From Sipunculus nudus (Eukaryota; Annelida; Sipuncula; Golfingiida; Sipunculidae), in assembly GCA_026874595.1 (NCBI GenBank), contig CM049313.1, positions 64,672,159 through 64,736,158 of the forward strand: a stretch of 64,000 nucleotides of DNA, in the 5' to 3' direction. Position numbers and translations under genes: made by a program. Under the pieces are notes generated by a model. It had not been told where the DNA came from. It saw only the letters and a program-made list of their open reading frames with translations, and ran no database searches. This document shows positions 10,449 through 23,290 of this stretch, one piece after another (position 1 is the stretch's first letter; each line of letters starts with the position of its first letter).

Positions 10449-13400
10449 GTAAGCAAAAGCCATCATTGCTATTGACGTCATCAACATCAAGCGACCCTAA
10501 AAATTAATCGTAAATACTGCACGGACTGCTATAAAAGTCCCAAATGTCCTCCCATATTGCCTTTCTTAGGTAGAAAAGATCAAACGGGATTCGTACAAAC
10601 CACGTGACCCACATAAACCCAAAATAAAACTCGACTTGTACCTGTTAACCTTTGTGACAATGTCCTATATTACAGTATTCCCACGAAAGATATGTAATTT
10701 TTGAAGAGAAGCTTTTTCAGGTGTATCAACCACTATGTATTATTTATATATGTTGGTTCATATATAAAAAAAATGATTGCATCTCGTCCTCCTGGCATAT
10801 TTTTCTGTATTAAAAATATCACCAAACCTACCATTTGAAGCATTTGTTCAATTCGTCATTCCCTTAAGTCTTTATATTATCCTCGAAGTGAGTTTAAATA
10901 TCATTTATGCTTTATCTTGGCCAGCGCAAGGTATATTTGTTGTAAAATGGTCAGATTGATACATTCATCATGCTCAAGGAAACTCTTCTTTTCTGTCAAT
11001 TTAAAAGCGACTTTTTTTACAGACGCGCTGGATAATTTTGACGGAGGAAACCGAACCATTACCGGACCTACAGGGACGGCAGGAATTTGGGCGTCGTACC
11101 CTCAACCATTTTTGAGCATTGGAAATGGCCTTGGAGACCAGGTTATTGTGGTTTTAAATTTTAAAATAAATATGATCCTTTATATTCGATATGAACTTTG
11201 ATTTTCTATTGTAATTCTTTCTTCCTGTTATCTAGTTATAATGACACTTGAAATTGAAATTAGAGCACTTTTGCAAAAGTATTATTATTTTTAGCGAACC
11301 TGTGAGCTTATGCAATGGTGTGGCGTCGTCCGGCGTCCGTCGTCTGTACGTTAACCCATACTATCTTGAAAACGGCAAGAGTTAGCATCACGAAATTTTA
11401 TGCAAAAAATTAGTCATCTAAAAAACTATATCGGGTTTTGCTTATTTTTTTGGCTAACTGCATTTTCTTAGATTTTATAGGGAAAAAGCTAAAAAAAGCT
11501 TTAAAAATCTTCTTCTCCGAAACTGTTCAGCCAAATTGTCCAATATTTCACAGTAATGATTCCTTGAACAATCTTTCTCAAGTTTGTTCGAATGTTTAAG
11601 TTCGGTGGTTTTTGGCCGAGTTACAGGAAGTTGACCTTAGTCATCTGTCCAAAAAAGCATACTAAAATTACAATCTCAGAAACGGCTGGAGCTATCATCA
11701 CCAAATTTTATGCCAATGTTGTTTACATGAAACATATCTGATATTGAGGTATTGGTGGCGGCACCTGCATCGGCCTTTTTTGTACGGGGGTCATCAGTGC
11801 CTGTATCATACTGACAGCTACAAAAAACTTCTTCTCTGAAAACATATGGCCAAATAGTAAAATATCGCACAGAAATGATCCTAGGGTAGTGCTTCCTGAA
11901 GTTTGTTCAAATGGTCTCAGTTCAGTGACTTTTGGCTGAGTTATGAAAGCTGAATTTAGTCATATGCTGTAACAGCCCATTTTAGCTCAGTGGCTACAAA
12001 GATCTTCTTCTCAAAAACCACTAGGCCAAATTCTTAAATCTCACAAATTAATTATCCTTAGATTTTGATAATTCAATTTGTTCAAATGGTTTTGGTTCAG
12101 TGATTTTTGGCTGAGTTATGGGAAGCTTAACTTAACCATTTTGCTGTATTTTCCCATATGAGTTATAAACCTGTAAAACATTTTTTGACTGACGCCACTG
12201 AGGCCAATTTGTTTAATATTTTTACAAGAATAATCCCCTGAATAATTCTTATATTAATTGTCTTTTATCGTTCCAAAGAATGAATTTTGGCTGAAATATA
12301 AAGATTGAATTGAGTCATTTTACCATATATGTTAGCTGTGTGAAGCAGATACATCTAGACTGGCACCAGTTAATCAGAATTTATTACATCATGCCTCTAG
12401 ACATTTAGAATTCAGGTTATCTATGGTGAGGTTAATATTGACAAGAATGTTTTTTAAAAAGATTTAAAAAAATGTAGATTTATGATTTTTAGATATTCCT
12501 CATGCCAGGCAATGTTTACGATCATAGGTATTCACCTCTCTGTGGTTATATAAGACGGCTGTACATGGATTATTAATAATTGGTATCCATAGTCAACTTA
12601 ATTCAAGATTTTGCCATCAGTGAGATGTATTTGTCTTACAATTTTGCATTCAATATGCATCTGTATTAATTTTTAGTGAACCTGTGAGCTAATGCAATGG
12701 TGTGGCGGCGTCCTTAGTCCGTCGTCTATACGTTAACCCATACTATCTCGATCATGACTGGAGCTAGCATCATGAAATTTAATGGAAAAAATTAGCCATA
12801 AGAAAAACTCTGCATTTTTTTTTTAATTTTATAGAGAAAAAGTTAAAAAACACTCAAGCCAAATTGTTCAATATTTCACAGAAATAATCTTTTATACCAT
12901 CTCCCTCAATTTTTTTTCGAATGGTTCAAGTTCGGTGAATTTTGGCCGAGTTACAGGAAGTTGAACTTGGTAATCTGTCCAAAAAAGCATACTAAAATGA
13001 CAGTCTCAGAAACGGCCGGTGCCATCATCACCAAATGTTTTGCCAGTGTTGGTCACATGAGTCATATATGAAATTCATGTATTGGTGGCGCCACCTGCAT
13101 TGACCTTTTTGTACGGGGGTCATTGGTCATCTGTACATTAATCCATAATTTCTCAGGAAAAGCAGGAGCTACCATTCCAAGATTTTATGCAATAATCTGT
13201 CACATATCAAATGTTGTGAGATTAAGCGTGTTTTTTTGCTATCTGCATTTACTTAGATTTCATAGGGAAAAAGCTGAAAAACTTTTAAAAGTCTTCTTTT
13301 TGTTAACGGTCCAGCCAAATTGTTCAATATTTTACATAAATGATCCCAGAGGCAAGCCCTCTCAAGTTTGTTCAAATGGTTTGCATTTGATGAATTTTAG

Positions 13401-14941
13401 TGGAGTTATACAAATTTGAACAGTCATTTGGCCAAGTAAGCATACTGACACAGTACTCTCAGAAATGACAGAAGCTAACATTACCAGGTATTGTGCAACT
13501 GTTGGTCATATGACTCATATTTGAAGTTGCAGATTTTGTGGTGCCACCTACATTGACCTGTTTTTTGTGGGCAAAAAACCTCATAATTTTAGTCCCTTTC
13601 AGCTTTATGATTAAACTGTCAAGTTGAATTGTTCAATTTTTCAAAAGAATTATCCTAGGACATGGTTCTTTCAATCATATCAGAATATACTGATTTTGTT
13701 GATATTTGGTCGATTTGTGAAAAGCTTAAGTTGGTCATATGGCCATTATTATATCTTTTTCAAACAGATGACTGCAATAGTGTTCTTCTACAAAATTATT
13801 GTTTCAATTATATCTTCTGTAACATTGCACAAAAATGATTCTTAGGTGGCCTTTGTTCAAGTTTCTAGAATGAAATTTGGCAGAACTATAGGACCTTTAA
13901 CAATGACAGTACTGCATCTTTTATTATTCCAGATATTTTGATAAAAAGTTTATGAATATGTCGGCTTGAAAAAAAATATTTTAGCCAAAGTCTTTCAGTA
14001 TGTGTAAACAGATATGACAACAGGCCAAGATTGAATCCGTATCTTTAAATAGGCTGAGAAACTGCCAACTGTTTCAGATTTGGTAACAGATCAAGAGTTA
14101 ATTCAGTGCAGCCAGATATAGGTCAAGAGTTCAATCAGTGCAGCCACGCAGAAGGCATGTGATCACCTCATGGGTGACATGTGAACACCTCATGGGCACC
14201 ATGTGATCACTTCATGGGTGTCAAGCCCCTCAGGGCAGGGCCCCTGCATGAGCTTATGCAATGGTGTGGCTACTGTTTCAGATTTGGCAACAGGCTAGAG
14301 GTCAGTCTGGATCTATTTATAGCTTTGGCAGACTGCCAACTGTGTCAGATTATGCTACAGGTCAAGAGTTCACTCAGTGCAGCCAGGTACAGTTCAAAAG
14401 TTCACTCAGTCTAGCCAGGTGCAGGTCATGAGTTCACTCAGTGAAGTAGCCTGAGCAAGCAATTTGTCAACAGCCTTTCTCACCTAAGCCTGGTCAGCCC
14501 CATGCATCAGACTCAAGGTAAGTTTGATGTATTTGCCTAATATTTTGGCCTGTCTATGTGTCTTTGATGGCTTTCTCGCTCACAAGGCATGTGTCGCCAC
14601 CTACAATGACTTTTGCACAGTGTGTGTCCCTGCGTTTTTCTCAGGAGGGGTTTGATATATCAATCTGAAATTGGGCATATGTATATATCTCTGATAGCTT
14701 CGTTGTATACAAGACTGGTGGTGCCAGCTACAATCTTTTTAGTGTTGTGTGCACCCATGCCGGAATTTAAGCAGTGATGTTTGTGTAATTGTTTCTTATT
14801 CAAAATGTTTAGTACTTGCATTGTTCATATACATGAAAAGTATTGGTCCAGCATTGAAGCATTATACCTGGTGTATTTCCCAATGCACAGGTTCGCATTA
14901 GGCCTGTAGGCCTTGTTATTTATATACAACAGAACAATTAC

Positions 14942-15008
<67 letters not shown>

Positions 15009-16615
15009 CTGACCTATATATCACCTATCTGACCTTTATAAATTGAAGCTATTCCAATATGGCTTTTCTATAAAATAGGCCAGAACACAGGGATATCACC
15101 GCACACAGGCTGCTTGTTTTGTTAATATCAACGTGTTTACAGTATGTGAGGGCCAGATAAAATTATCAAGCAAATTCGACAAGATATTTGACAGCAAATA
15201 AGATAAGCAAGAGCTTTGCAAATGGCGTTTTGCCATAAGTGATCTATCTACCTCCGCATATATGCAACCTATTACCTTAGGTTAAATGTTTTTCTCATTT
15301 GTCAACATTGTTGTGTTAACAAACATGTGGTTGATTAAAAAACCCTCATACATCCTTCACAAAGGCATTATAAGAACCTTTAACAACCAATATTACCCTA
15401 GGATCATTAATATATATACACAGAGGAAGCCAGAAATCACATAAATTCTTTTTCAAGGAAGGTGAATGGGCAACTTATTGTTGTTACCTTTTATTATATT
15501 TTGCAGGTTTTCGCCACGGCTTTGATCTTGGTGTGTATTTTGGCCATTACGGACAAGCGGAACATGAAGACCCCATCAGGCCTTGTACCTATTGCTATCG
15601 GGTTCATTTTCTTTGCGATCGGCATGTCGTACGGGTATAACTGCGGTTTCCCCGTCAACCCGGCCAGGGACCTGGCACCAAGAGTCTTCACTGCTATAGC
15701 TGGGTGGGGCCGTGGAGTATTCACGTGAGTTACATATTGTTATGTTTACTACAGGTAATGTGACCAGTTCATACTCAGTGGCTTTATGCAAATGTCATAT
15801 ATACATATAGCTTTTAACCTTTTTAAAACATAAGGGATTATGGTTCAAAATTATAACATTATACGGAAGTTATATGTCCGTGTAATATAATATAATAATA
15901 TTATATGAAGCTAAAACAAATCAGCCGTTATCTTAGTGATCTTAGTGCTTCAAAACGGTGGTCATGTTACTTTTAAGCGGTCAAACGGGACTTACACAAA
16001 ACTTGATTTTATATGTATAAAAGCGATATGTAGTCATGTGAACATCTAATGCCAATGTGAAATCGTTATTCGCAGCGTGAGTAATATACGTTGCCCTAAC
16101 ATGAAAAATACAGGCAATGTTATTTTCCTCAACAGTCAATGGAATGACTTAGCTCAAATGAACTCAAGAAAATTTCAAATTGAGAGCGAGTTCAACATCC
16201 GCGAATGTTTGTTTTTATTTTAAAAGTCTGAGAGTGAACGTATTGAATGCAGTATTAATTGTTTATTCACAAAAACTTTGTTCAGGGATTCAGGGGGGTG
16301 GGGGGCAGAGGTGAGGTTAGCACATGATAGAGAGTACCTTTAAGTGGCAGTAAAAAAACAGTTAACTTAAAGATATTTATAACAACAACATAAAGTAATA
16401 CACAACGCGGTATGGTAGTGTTATTTTATAAATTCTGGGTTTTCTGGCAAGGGAATTGGCATATATTCAGCAAATGACACCTGACATATACCTTCAGTTG
16501 GCGGATGGCAAAGGTTGTATATGAAACCCGTTTTTGTATAAATAATTATATATATATATATATATATTTATAGTTCATATTAAAAAATGTACTGTTATTG
16601 AATGGATCTGTGGTG

Positions 16616-16676
<61 letters not shown>

Positions 16677-19600
16677 AGATCTTATAGAAAGAGCATATAA
16701 AGAACAAAACGGAATCGGGACCATGAACAAGTGGTCGTTTTTTTAAGGTGGTCGCTAAAGTGAGGTGGTCGTTGGGCGAGAGTTTATTGTATATATATGT
16801 ACGTCAACATTTTTGAGACTATTCAATACAAATCATTTTTTCGTAGGCTGTCTAAATGTCCATGCAAAAGGACACCTAAATGTTTTAAGACAGAGCTAAG
16901 CACACACTTTGACATATATAGGAATTTCACTTGGTCGTTTTGTCTCTCTTTTAGTGCTAGCAATAACTGGTCATGGGTTCCGATCGCAGGACCTCACATA
17001 GGCGCCATTGCGGGAGCAATCGTTTATCAGTGCTTTGTCGGTTACCACTGGCCGCAAGAAGACGAATACGAAATAGCGATAGTGCAAGGTTAGTATACAG
17101 TGAACCCTGTGTAATAATACCACGACCGGGACTGGCCAAAGTGGTCGTGATTGCCTCCGACAGGAGAGTATGCGTTATTTCCCGTTCGTGTGAATGTTCG
17201 AGTGTGTGTTTATTCACAACTTAAATCATGCAATCATTAACGGAATCTCATTAACTTTTCAAGGCATTACGGGAATGGGCCAAGGAGGAATCGTTTAGAT
17301 TCATGCTGATTCATGAAGGTCACCAAGTGATATTATCAAATGTGCAGTCACTAATGCACGAATGAACCTGGGAATATGGGCCGATAAAGTGAATGCAAAC
17401 ACATGGTGGGGGCTTGCATTCCTAAGAATGGTGATCAGACAGGTCATCTTTCAGACAGGGTCCAATGTTCCTGCCTTTGTGTTTAGTAGATGTACTGACA
17501 ATTTTTCTTATTAACTGGTCTACCTTATATAAGAGGTGAAACGGTTTGCACAGTTTGAAATCGGCCACTGGATAGATATATTACCCGTCTCATACGCGGG
17601 TGATCGTTAAACTGGCGACATGTCCCAAGAGTATGTTAAAAAGTAGATGTATACATGCAATTGCAAAGAGATTACTGGAAGACCCCCCCCCCACACACAC
17701 ACACACACGCACACCGCACCTGAGCGATTATGGACTGTTCAGTGTACGAACCTGGGAAGGAGGTCACGGTAAAAGATACTTAGATTTCTTTTAACTGGCT
17801 TACGATAATCACGGATCTAAACCCTCCCCAACCCCACCACCGATTCTCCACTGTTGTTTGTTACCACTGATCTTTATTTGTTTATCTGCCTGTCGTAGTT
17901 TGGAGAGAACTATTATTCTGTCAGACAGAAGTGAAATTTTGACGTTCGCCCTTGGGTTTTCACTGATGAGCTAAAATGGTGACGTCAAGCTTTCGTAATT
18001 TGCATATCATAGAAAAAATTATAAAAATATCATAATCAAACTTCGCACTGCACGTCTACGTTTCATAGGACGTCTTTTGCTAGAGCTATATATGTTCTTA
18101 GACCAGCATCTTAGGAACAGACGCGTGCAATCCAGAAATGACCTGAAGTGAGGTATCCTTAAGGAAGCTGTAGTTTATTAAAATTTGATAGTAGTAAATA
18201 AAGCTAAGTCCCTTGTTTACTGACAATTAATGTATAAACTTGATATTTTGAGCAGTTAATGAGAAATTTCTTTCTACATTTTGATATGTTGACCTCTATT
18301 TGCCATAGTAAGGTACAACTTGGATAATAGTTCATAAATCGGATAAACAAAGTGGCAGAATCAAATGAAAAAGAAGAATAAATAGGTCTACCTCTTGACA
18401 GGTGGAGAAAATAAAAATAAAAAAGATCCCAAAACAAATATCACCACCTGCGGACCGGTGGAAATAAATATCAGGTCCAAATCTATTATTCCCAATTTCA
18501 GCATCTGACAAGCAGCCATATTGGAGATCTATCGCAATAGAAAATGGCAAAAGAAACAAATAGTTGAAATCGGTGGTTTTGCACTTGTGGAGACCTAGGT
18601 AGACCCACCAACAGTGCATGGGGCTTAATAATTTTATAAAAATGACAGAAAAGGTATTAAATATATGTTTCTAGTGCGATTTGCCCTGCCAGCATATAAG
18701 ATGTTAAAATGGTTTTAACATTTATGGTGGTATTAAAGGTGTGTGAATGATTGCTGGAAAACGTAGCCCACTTATTTTAGATAATTCAGTTATACACTGT
18801 AAAATGTATATGAATAACAGCACTGTATAAAGAATTCTATCCAGGTTTTTACTTGACATTTACCATAAAACCTAATCATCAAAATGATTTTGCCATATGG
18901 TTAGTTGATTAGGCGAACTATATGTATACGTGTAGGATACCAAACGAACTCGTTACTGACGTAATAAGGCAAAAACCATAGCAACCACGAATAGCGGTGA
19001 GTGTGTCTAAAGGCCTCTCCATTCATCACGTGAATGGACTGAGTGACATGTAAATGACGGGGAGGTAAAATTGATGAGGAACGCAGGCCAGTACTGCGAT
19101 ATTAATATACAAGTATTATACTTGATAAATTGGAAATTTCCGGTAATGTAATGAGCTAGAAATTCATAGCACACAAGGTAGTCACGGGGAATGGTGGCCC
19201 ATAAGAATGGACTCCTCGAATGCATTTTAAGTGACTGGCGCAAAGTGGACTCCATAGATCGTCCCTGCAGTTAAAAAGGATTATAACACTCCATACAAAA
19301 CTGTGCGATTTAACATATTAACGTTCAGGACATTGAATATTTGACCATTGAAAACATATTTCTGTCCTATTCACAGCACTAATTTGCACCCGAGAAGTAA
19401 AAATATGTACATAATTGTACACAGAACTCCTGCATTATACAGGTCTGCCGCCAAATGCAAGATGTCTTACCGGATTGTTTATGCTTCAATTCTCTCTGGA
19501 CAAACAATTATATATAATTGACGTTTTAGGTGCTTCATGCTTTCAAATATGATTATTTTAGATTAAAGGTCTTTCAACATAAAACGTGATGTGAACACTG

Positions 19601-20118
19601 ATATGTTATAACCATAGGATATTTTTTTATTCGATTTGCTTTTTAGGCGTAACAGATCGTTTCGTGCTATATTCCCAATGAACCCTTGTATTGGACTCAG
19701 AAAACTGTTGCGTCGCTATCGGTGGCTAGGGTAATGGATGCCACGACCTTTATATGTAGCGCCAGTTTGCCAACAAAACGCCGGGTACAGAGGATTTCGG
19801 TTGAGACTGGCACGTCCAAGGTTTCAAATAAGAGGAAGTTCGATTACGAAAAGCGGCTAAGGACCACCGCGGCATAAAAGAATATTAACACATGTTGATC
19901 TCGATGTTAACTTTTGCCTTGTATTGATAAATATATAGTGTACCTCCATCAAAAGATCGTTTTGTTACTTTTGAATGCAAAATAGGTGGATTATATTCGA
20001 TATTCAGAAACGATAGATGTGGAATCGAGGTCACTTTGGCATCGATAGGCGCGGATGCCTCGTCGTAATCAATACAGGGTCAGGACTATGTTTAAAGAAT
20101 ATATATATATATATAAAT

Positions 20119-20172
<54 letters not shown>

Positions 20173-20274
20173 AATGAAGACGTCTGGCTCCCATCATTTG
20201 ATAAAATAAAGCTATGTGCCAATGAAAGCCCCTTCCAACGGTCCGCAAAACATGGTTCACATAAGTCAAAGAGT

Positions 20275-20320
<46 letters not shown>

Positions 20321-20346
20321 CACATACATATATATACATATGTATA

Positions 20347-20401
<55 letters not shown>

Positions 20402-21520
20402 CGGTTATGATTTCCTCATAGCGTACCTCCGGCCTCTATTTGGATATACTTGGACGATACTGGTCTTACGGCCACCATACTCGGATGAACTCTCATCTGA
20501 GGTTTTCTCGGAGTCATAATCTGTGCCCTTATCGATCCCTGACCTCGCAAAAATTTCGATTCCACTCATGGAGGCTGTCATTTTGCGTACAGATCGAAAC
20601 ACGGATGGAGCAAATCATATGACGGAATTAAGGGTATAGCGCTGAAGACAAGTATTTAGCCGTCTCCCCCCCCCCCCCCAATTTCGACCTAAATTATCAT
20701 GTATATAGCAATATAAGCGCTTTATACCGAAAAACAGATCCAGATTTAATGTCATAATGATTTAACATTATAAGTTTCAAAGTGTGTCTACACTGTGCGA
20801 TCGGGAGGTCCCCCTCTTCCCCCTATTTGGAACCCTGTATCCGCCCCTGCCTCCCTTTTAGCTGCTAGTACTTTTCTTACCCGTGAGGATTTAACAACTG
20901 TCGGATACAGCTTGACACTGATATTAATTAAAACCGTCCTTTACCACACATTTTCTGGGAGGCATGTTACAATTCCTACTGTACCTCCCATTGTAATCCT
21001 TATACTATTTGGATTTTGTAACAGAGCAGCTTTATTTATACTACGGAATGTCTTGTAATAAGTAATTATTGTATGCGACAACATGTACTTGAATTTCTTA
21101 ATAGCTGCCTCCGTTAGGAGTGTCATTAATAACAAGGTTTGATGGGATTATTTTTAAATCGATATTTGGACCAAGATTTCTTCCCGTTTTTGGGGAGGGG
21201 GATTTTCTCAGCGCCCACTTAACCGTCGACAAGAACTAGTTTTCCCCCTTTTCCTCTGCCCGTGTTAGCGCCAATACGGCTGAACTACAATCTTTGGGCG
21301 GAGTAATAGCCACAGGTAACGTGTGTACCCAATGTTAATTTGTGACCTTGACCTATATTTCGTGGTCGTGACCTACTGCAAGCTTTCCTTTGCAGACCTG
21401 TAGTTTAGTATATATCTCCAAGGTCTGACAACAGTGTTTTTTTTTTCATTTTCAGCAAAAGAACTGGGCAATGGAAAAGACAACCCTGGATACTCAATGG
21501 ACGAAATGGGATCCTCATAG
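10311..21520 (+). CDS. Aquaglyceroporin (AQP3/7/9/10-type), last five exons, 5'-partial
   Basis: This is a membrane channel for water, glycerol and other small neutral solutes. Joined exons 10311-10448, 11023-11141, 15507-15724, 16955-17088 and 21456-21520 keep one frame (674 nt, about 224 residues plus stop TAG). The order of features is [12 protein letters not shown] with the first NPA box at the very start; helices [19 protein letters not shown] and [14 protein letters not shown]; the extended loop DNFDGGNRT typical of glycerol-permeable members; [17 protein letters not shown]; the second box [10 protein letters not shown]; and a last helix [13 protein letters not shown]. The Asp after NPAR is the family hallmark of glycerol conductance. 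The tail ends MDEMGSS. Family members are near 300 residues, so roughly 80 N-terminal residues (helices 1-2) are missing; the first visible exon opens mid-codon after an acceptor, so they lie on exons upstream. All introns have GT-AG ends. The exact paralogue is not assigned. Confidence 0.93.
11023..11141 (+). CDS. Aquaglyceroporin exon b (extracellular loop)
   Basis: The acceptor is TTTTTTTACAG and the donor GTTATT. It carries 2 + 117 nt and ends in phase 0. It encodes [11 protein letters not shown] through SIGNGLGDQ, the long loop before helix 4. Confidence 0.9.
11292..14919 (+). repeat. Dispersed element with GCGAACCTGTG ends (plus copy, nested)
   Basis: The left end AGCGAACCTGTGAGC and the right end CACAGGTTCGCATTAGGCC share a short inverted repeat (GCGAACCTGTG). 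A second left end at 12673 (AGTGAACCTGTGAGC) restarts the same text, so the copy is partly duplicated. The interior is degenerate ~150-250 bp tandem units ending in TTTGGC(T/C)GAGTTA(T/C) and containing CAGGTGGCGCCACC-like boxes. The same element lies on the minus strand at 28446-31500, 52643-53248 and 53249-62270, and again to the window end. Confidence 0.8.
14944..15002. repeat. (AT)n microsatellite
   Basis: Almost uninterrupted AT dinucleotide tract. Confidence 0.95.
15507..15724 (+). CDS. Aquaglyceroporin exon c (second NPA box)
   Basis: The acceptor is TTTTGCAG and the donor GTGAGT. It encodes [36 protein letters not shown] and GWGRGVF. The NPARD signature places it among aquaglyceroporins. 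Confidence 0.95.
15725..16954 (+). other. Aquaglyceroporin intron with two (TA)n tracts
   Basis: (TA)n lies at 16544-16567 and 16617-16673. The sequence at 16700-16790 contains repeated GTGGTCG words that look like a decayed MITE end; similar words recur at 17110-17150. Confidence 0.75.
16955..17088 (+). CDS. Aquaglyceroporin exon d (last helix)
   Basis: The acceptor is CTCTCTTTTAG and the donor GTTAGT. It encodes [20 protein letters not shown], the rest of the sixth helix, and the start of the cytoplasmic tail ([14 protein letters not shown]). Confidence 0.93.
17264..17298 (+). CDS. Candidate alternative terminal exon of the aquaglyceroporin
   Basis: After an AACTTTTCAAG acceptor-like site, the sequence continues exon d in the correct phase for 10 codons ([11 protein letters not shown]) and then stops at TAG. 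It would give a shorter cytoplasmic tail than exon e. Only frame and splice context support it; a chance match of this length is quite possible. Confidence 0.2.
17330..17450. repeat. Dispersed repeat shared with 3900-4030
   Basis: It has the same ordered word matches as described for the 3900-4030 copy, and is intronic here. Confidence 0.6.
19195..19680 (+). repeat. Partial copy C of the 1-1020 repeat
   Basis: The block GCCCATAAGAATGGACTCC followed by GTGACTGGCGCAAAGTGGA, CTGCAGTTAA, GTGCGATTTAA and GCAAGATGTCTTACCGG matches 5586-5860 in order with many substitutions. Confidence 0.75.
20100..20400. repeat. Three (TA)n tracts separated by short non-repeat islands
   Basis: TA-rich tracts lie at 20100-20168, 20276-20314 and 20336-20400. 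The runs of Ile-Tyr seen in translations across here are artefacts of the dinucleotide. The islands between them show no recognisable gene. Confidence 0.95.
20405..20602 (-). CDS. Unrecognised 65-codon ORF, hydrophilic
   Basis: The minus strand carries an ATG-to-TAA frame with balanced, non-repetitive codon use. It is rich in Ser, Glu and basic residues ([19 protein letters not shown]). Codon composition differs from the AT-rich surroundings. No domain, signal peptide or membrane segment is visible, and it sits in an intron of the plus-strand aquaporin gene. It may be a fragment of a decayed element or chance. Confidence 0.2.
   Translation of the reverse strand: MFRSVRKMTASMSGIEIFARSGIDKGTDYDSEKTSDESSSEYGGRKTSIVQVYPNRGRRYAMRKS
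20805..20855 (-). repeat. Fragment of the GCGGATCC-type MITE
   Basis: GGTCCCCCTCTTCCCCC followed by TATCCGCCCCTGC resembles the right end of the MITE at 9193-9413. The opposite end is not present. Confidence 0.4.
21456..21520 (+). CDS. Aquaglyceroporin last exon (C-terminal tail and stop)
   Basis: A T-rich tract and TTTTCAG acceptor precede the exon. Two bases complete the codon split with exon d, then 20 codons ([20 protein letters not shown]) and TAG. The hydrophilic acidic tail is normal for this family. No AATAAA was found within several hundred bases downstream, so the 3' end is not placed. Confidence 0.85.
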
Positions 21521-22211
21521 TTGTGAGAATCTTCAATCTGACCACAAGTGCTTTAGAATCAGCCAAGAACGCCTGATCGGTGAAACAGACTGATTTAACA
21601 ATGATAACTGTTGACGTGTTGTACATAATTCAGACCAGATTTATATACGTTAGTAAGCTAGGTTGATAGGCACATACGGATATTTTCCACGGAAATGTGC
21701 CACCATACAGCAAACCTGTGTAATGTTTACACAGGTATGAAAAAAAATCCCGATTCACATCTTCCTATTATCAAGTTCTCTTTCTCCGTTTCGAAGAGAC
21801 CTTGCTTCATCAAGCCTGGTACGCTAGGGCAGCCAGGTCTCTGTGCGAGGGAGTGAGAGATCTTGCTAATAAGACAATGGTCGAGGGCCACGCAAAAACA
21901 AGCACGTTGCTGGATACTGGACAAAGCCACAATGGCAAACACCAAATTCTTCACAAGTATTCTTTTTTATATTAGGGGAGGGGGCTTGATCGCCAAATGT
22001 GGTATCGCTAGTATTATTATAAAGTAATTATGCAACAAGACATCAAAATTATTGAAGCACACCTTATTCATACACAATGTTACTGTATGTCCTGCCTGAA
22101 CCTGTATAAGGCTCTGGTAGGAAATCGTAAGAGTCATTTTGTTGTCCGGTAAAAAAAGTACAACATGAGGCAATGAAACGGGCGTAGCATAATAATATAT
22201 TTTATCATTTA
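21521..22211. other. Downstream of the aquaporin stop, no further gene seen
   Basis: Likely 3' UTR at the start. No poly(A) signal, ORF or repeat is supported. Confidence 0.45.
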
Positions 22212-23290
22212 TAGCTCAGCTCACTTTCATAGCGATCACTCTTTGTCCATTTGTCCGGCCGTCCGCCTACAAGGCACAATTCGTAACCACTGGAAATAAG
22301 ATCACTGCGACTTATATTCTCCGAGTTAAGGGGTGGTGTTTGTGCATCCCAGATAATTAAAAAAATGATACAACAGCTCCAGTTTCTAAATTAATAACGC
22401 ATTGATTGTCATGATTCTTTCCAAACATATTAATCATGGATAGTTTCAACAGTTCGTGAAGACTGGTGGCGCGACTTTTATGTTTTTCTTATGTTAACGC
22501 ATTTTTCTGTGTTTTTGGGACTATCAAATGAAACAGTCTTGACGTTAACAGGACACAAACCGTAACTTTTATATTTTGAAATGTCTAACTGTCCATTCAG
22601 GGAGGTCATACACAAATCTTCAGGGAAACCTGCAAATAGGTCATGGCGACCTTTATTCTGAGAGCCACGGCCAAAAACATCATTTCGAGCATCCATACAG
22701 TCATACAGGGCACCAATTGTGTCCAAATTCCCTATAATCTTCTAACACTACATTCAGGGAGGTCCTTGGCAAATCTACTTTGAAACCTGCAATTAGGTCA
22801 TCGTGACCTATATTCTGCAAGCTACTAACCAAAAACCTGATGTGAGCACCTAGACAGTCAGACAGGTGCGCAGCATATTGTACCTACCCATTAGGCCTAG
22901 AATCTTCTAAAGCAACATCCGGAGAGGTTTTGGCAAGTTCCTTAGCATGCATTCTTGAAAAATATGGTCACTGTGACCAAGTTAAGGGAGCTATGTTGCG
23001 AACACCAGCACCCTGTTAGTCAGACGAGCACACAATCGTACCAGCTGGATCTAGAAAGGTCTAATTTAATTAAATCCAGGGAGGGCCCTGTACAATCTTC
23101 TAAGAGAACATAAATAAGGTATGTGACCTAATTATGTATTAAGCACCCTAAAAGTTAGATGAACATAAAAAAACAGTAGCAGTTTGGCATAGAATCATAG
23201 CACCTAGGGAGTTCCTGTCAAAACCTTGAAAACCCTATGTATTGTCACTGTATCATTCAAGGTTCAAGGTCCCTTCACAATTATTTTTCA
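22212..23290. repeat. Element end (inverted) plus ~155-bp degenerate tandem array
   Basis: 22212-22270 is the reverse complement of the right end seen elsewhere (AGCTCAGCTCACTTTC, then GGCCGTCCG). It is followed by units with ATTCAGGGAGGTC and AGGTCA..GTGACCT words near 22598, 22751, 22915, 23074 and 23209. Confidence 0.65.

Larger units (their letters stand above)
11142..15506 (+). other. Aquaglyceroporin intron (4.4 kb), filled by repeats
   Basis: It runs from GTTATT to TTTTGCAG. Most of it (11292-14919) is one or two nested copies of a dispersed element, followed by an (AT)n tract. 15003-15506 shows nothing else. Confidence 0.8.
17089..21455 (+). other. Aquaglyceroporin intron (4.4 kb)
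   Basis: It contains a candidate alternative last exon (17264-17298), a dispersed repeat (17330-17450), a short CA tract (17690-17709), a partial copy of the 1-1020 repeat (19195-19680) and long (TA)n tracts (20100-20400). 17713-19194 shows no recognisable feature. Confidence 0.75.

Noticed and set aside
15494-15791. Minus-strand ORFs opposite aquaporin exon c
   Set aside because: Antisense shadows of a clearly recognised exon.
20017-20421. Long ORFs rich in Ile-Tyr on both strands
   Set aside because: They are translations of (TA)n microsatellites.
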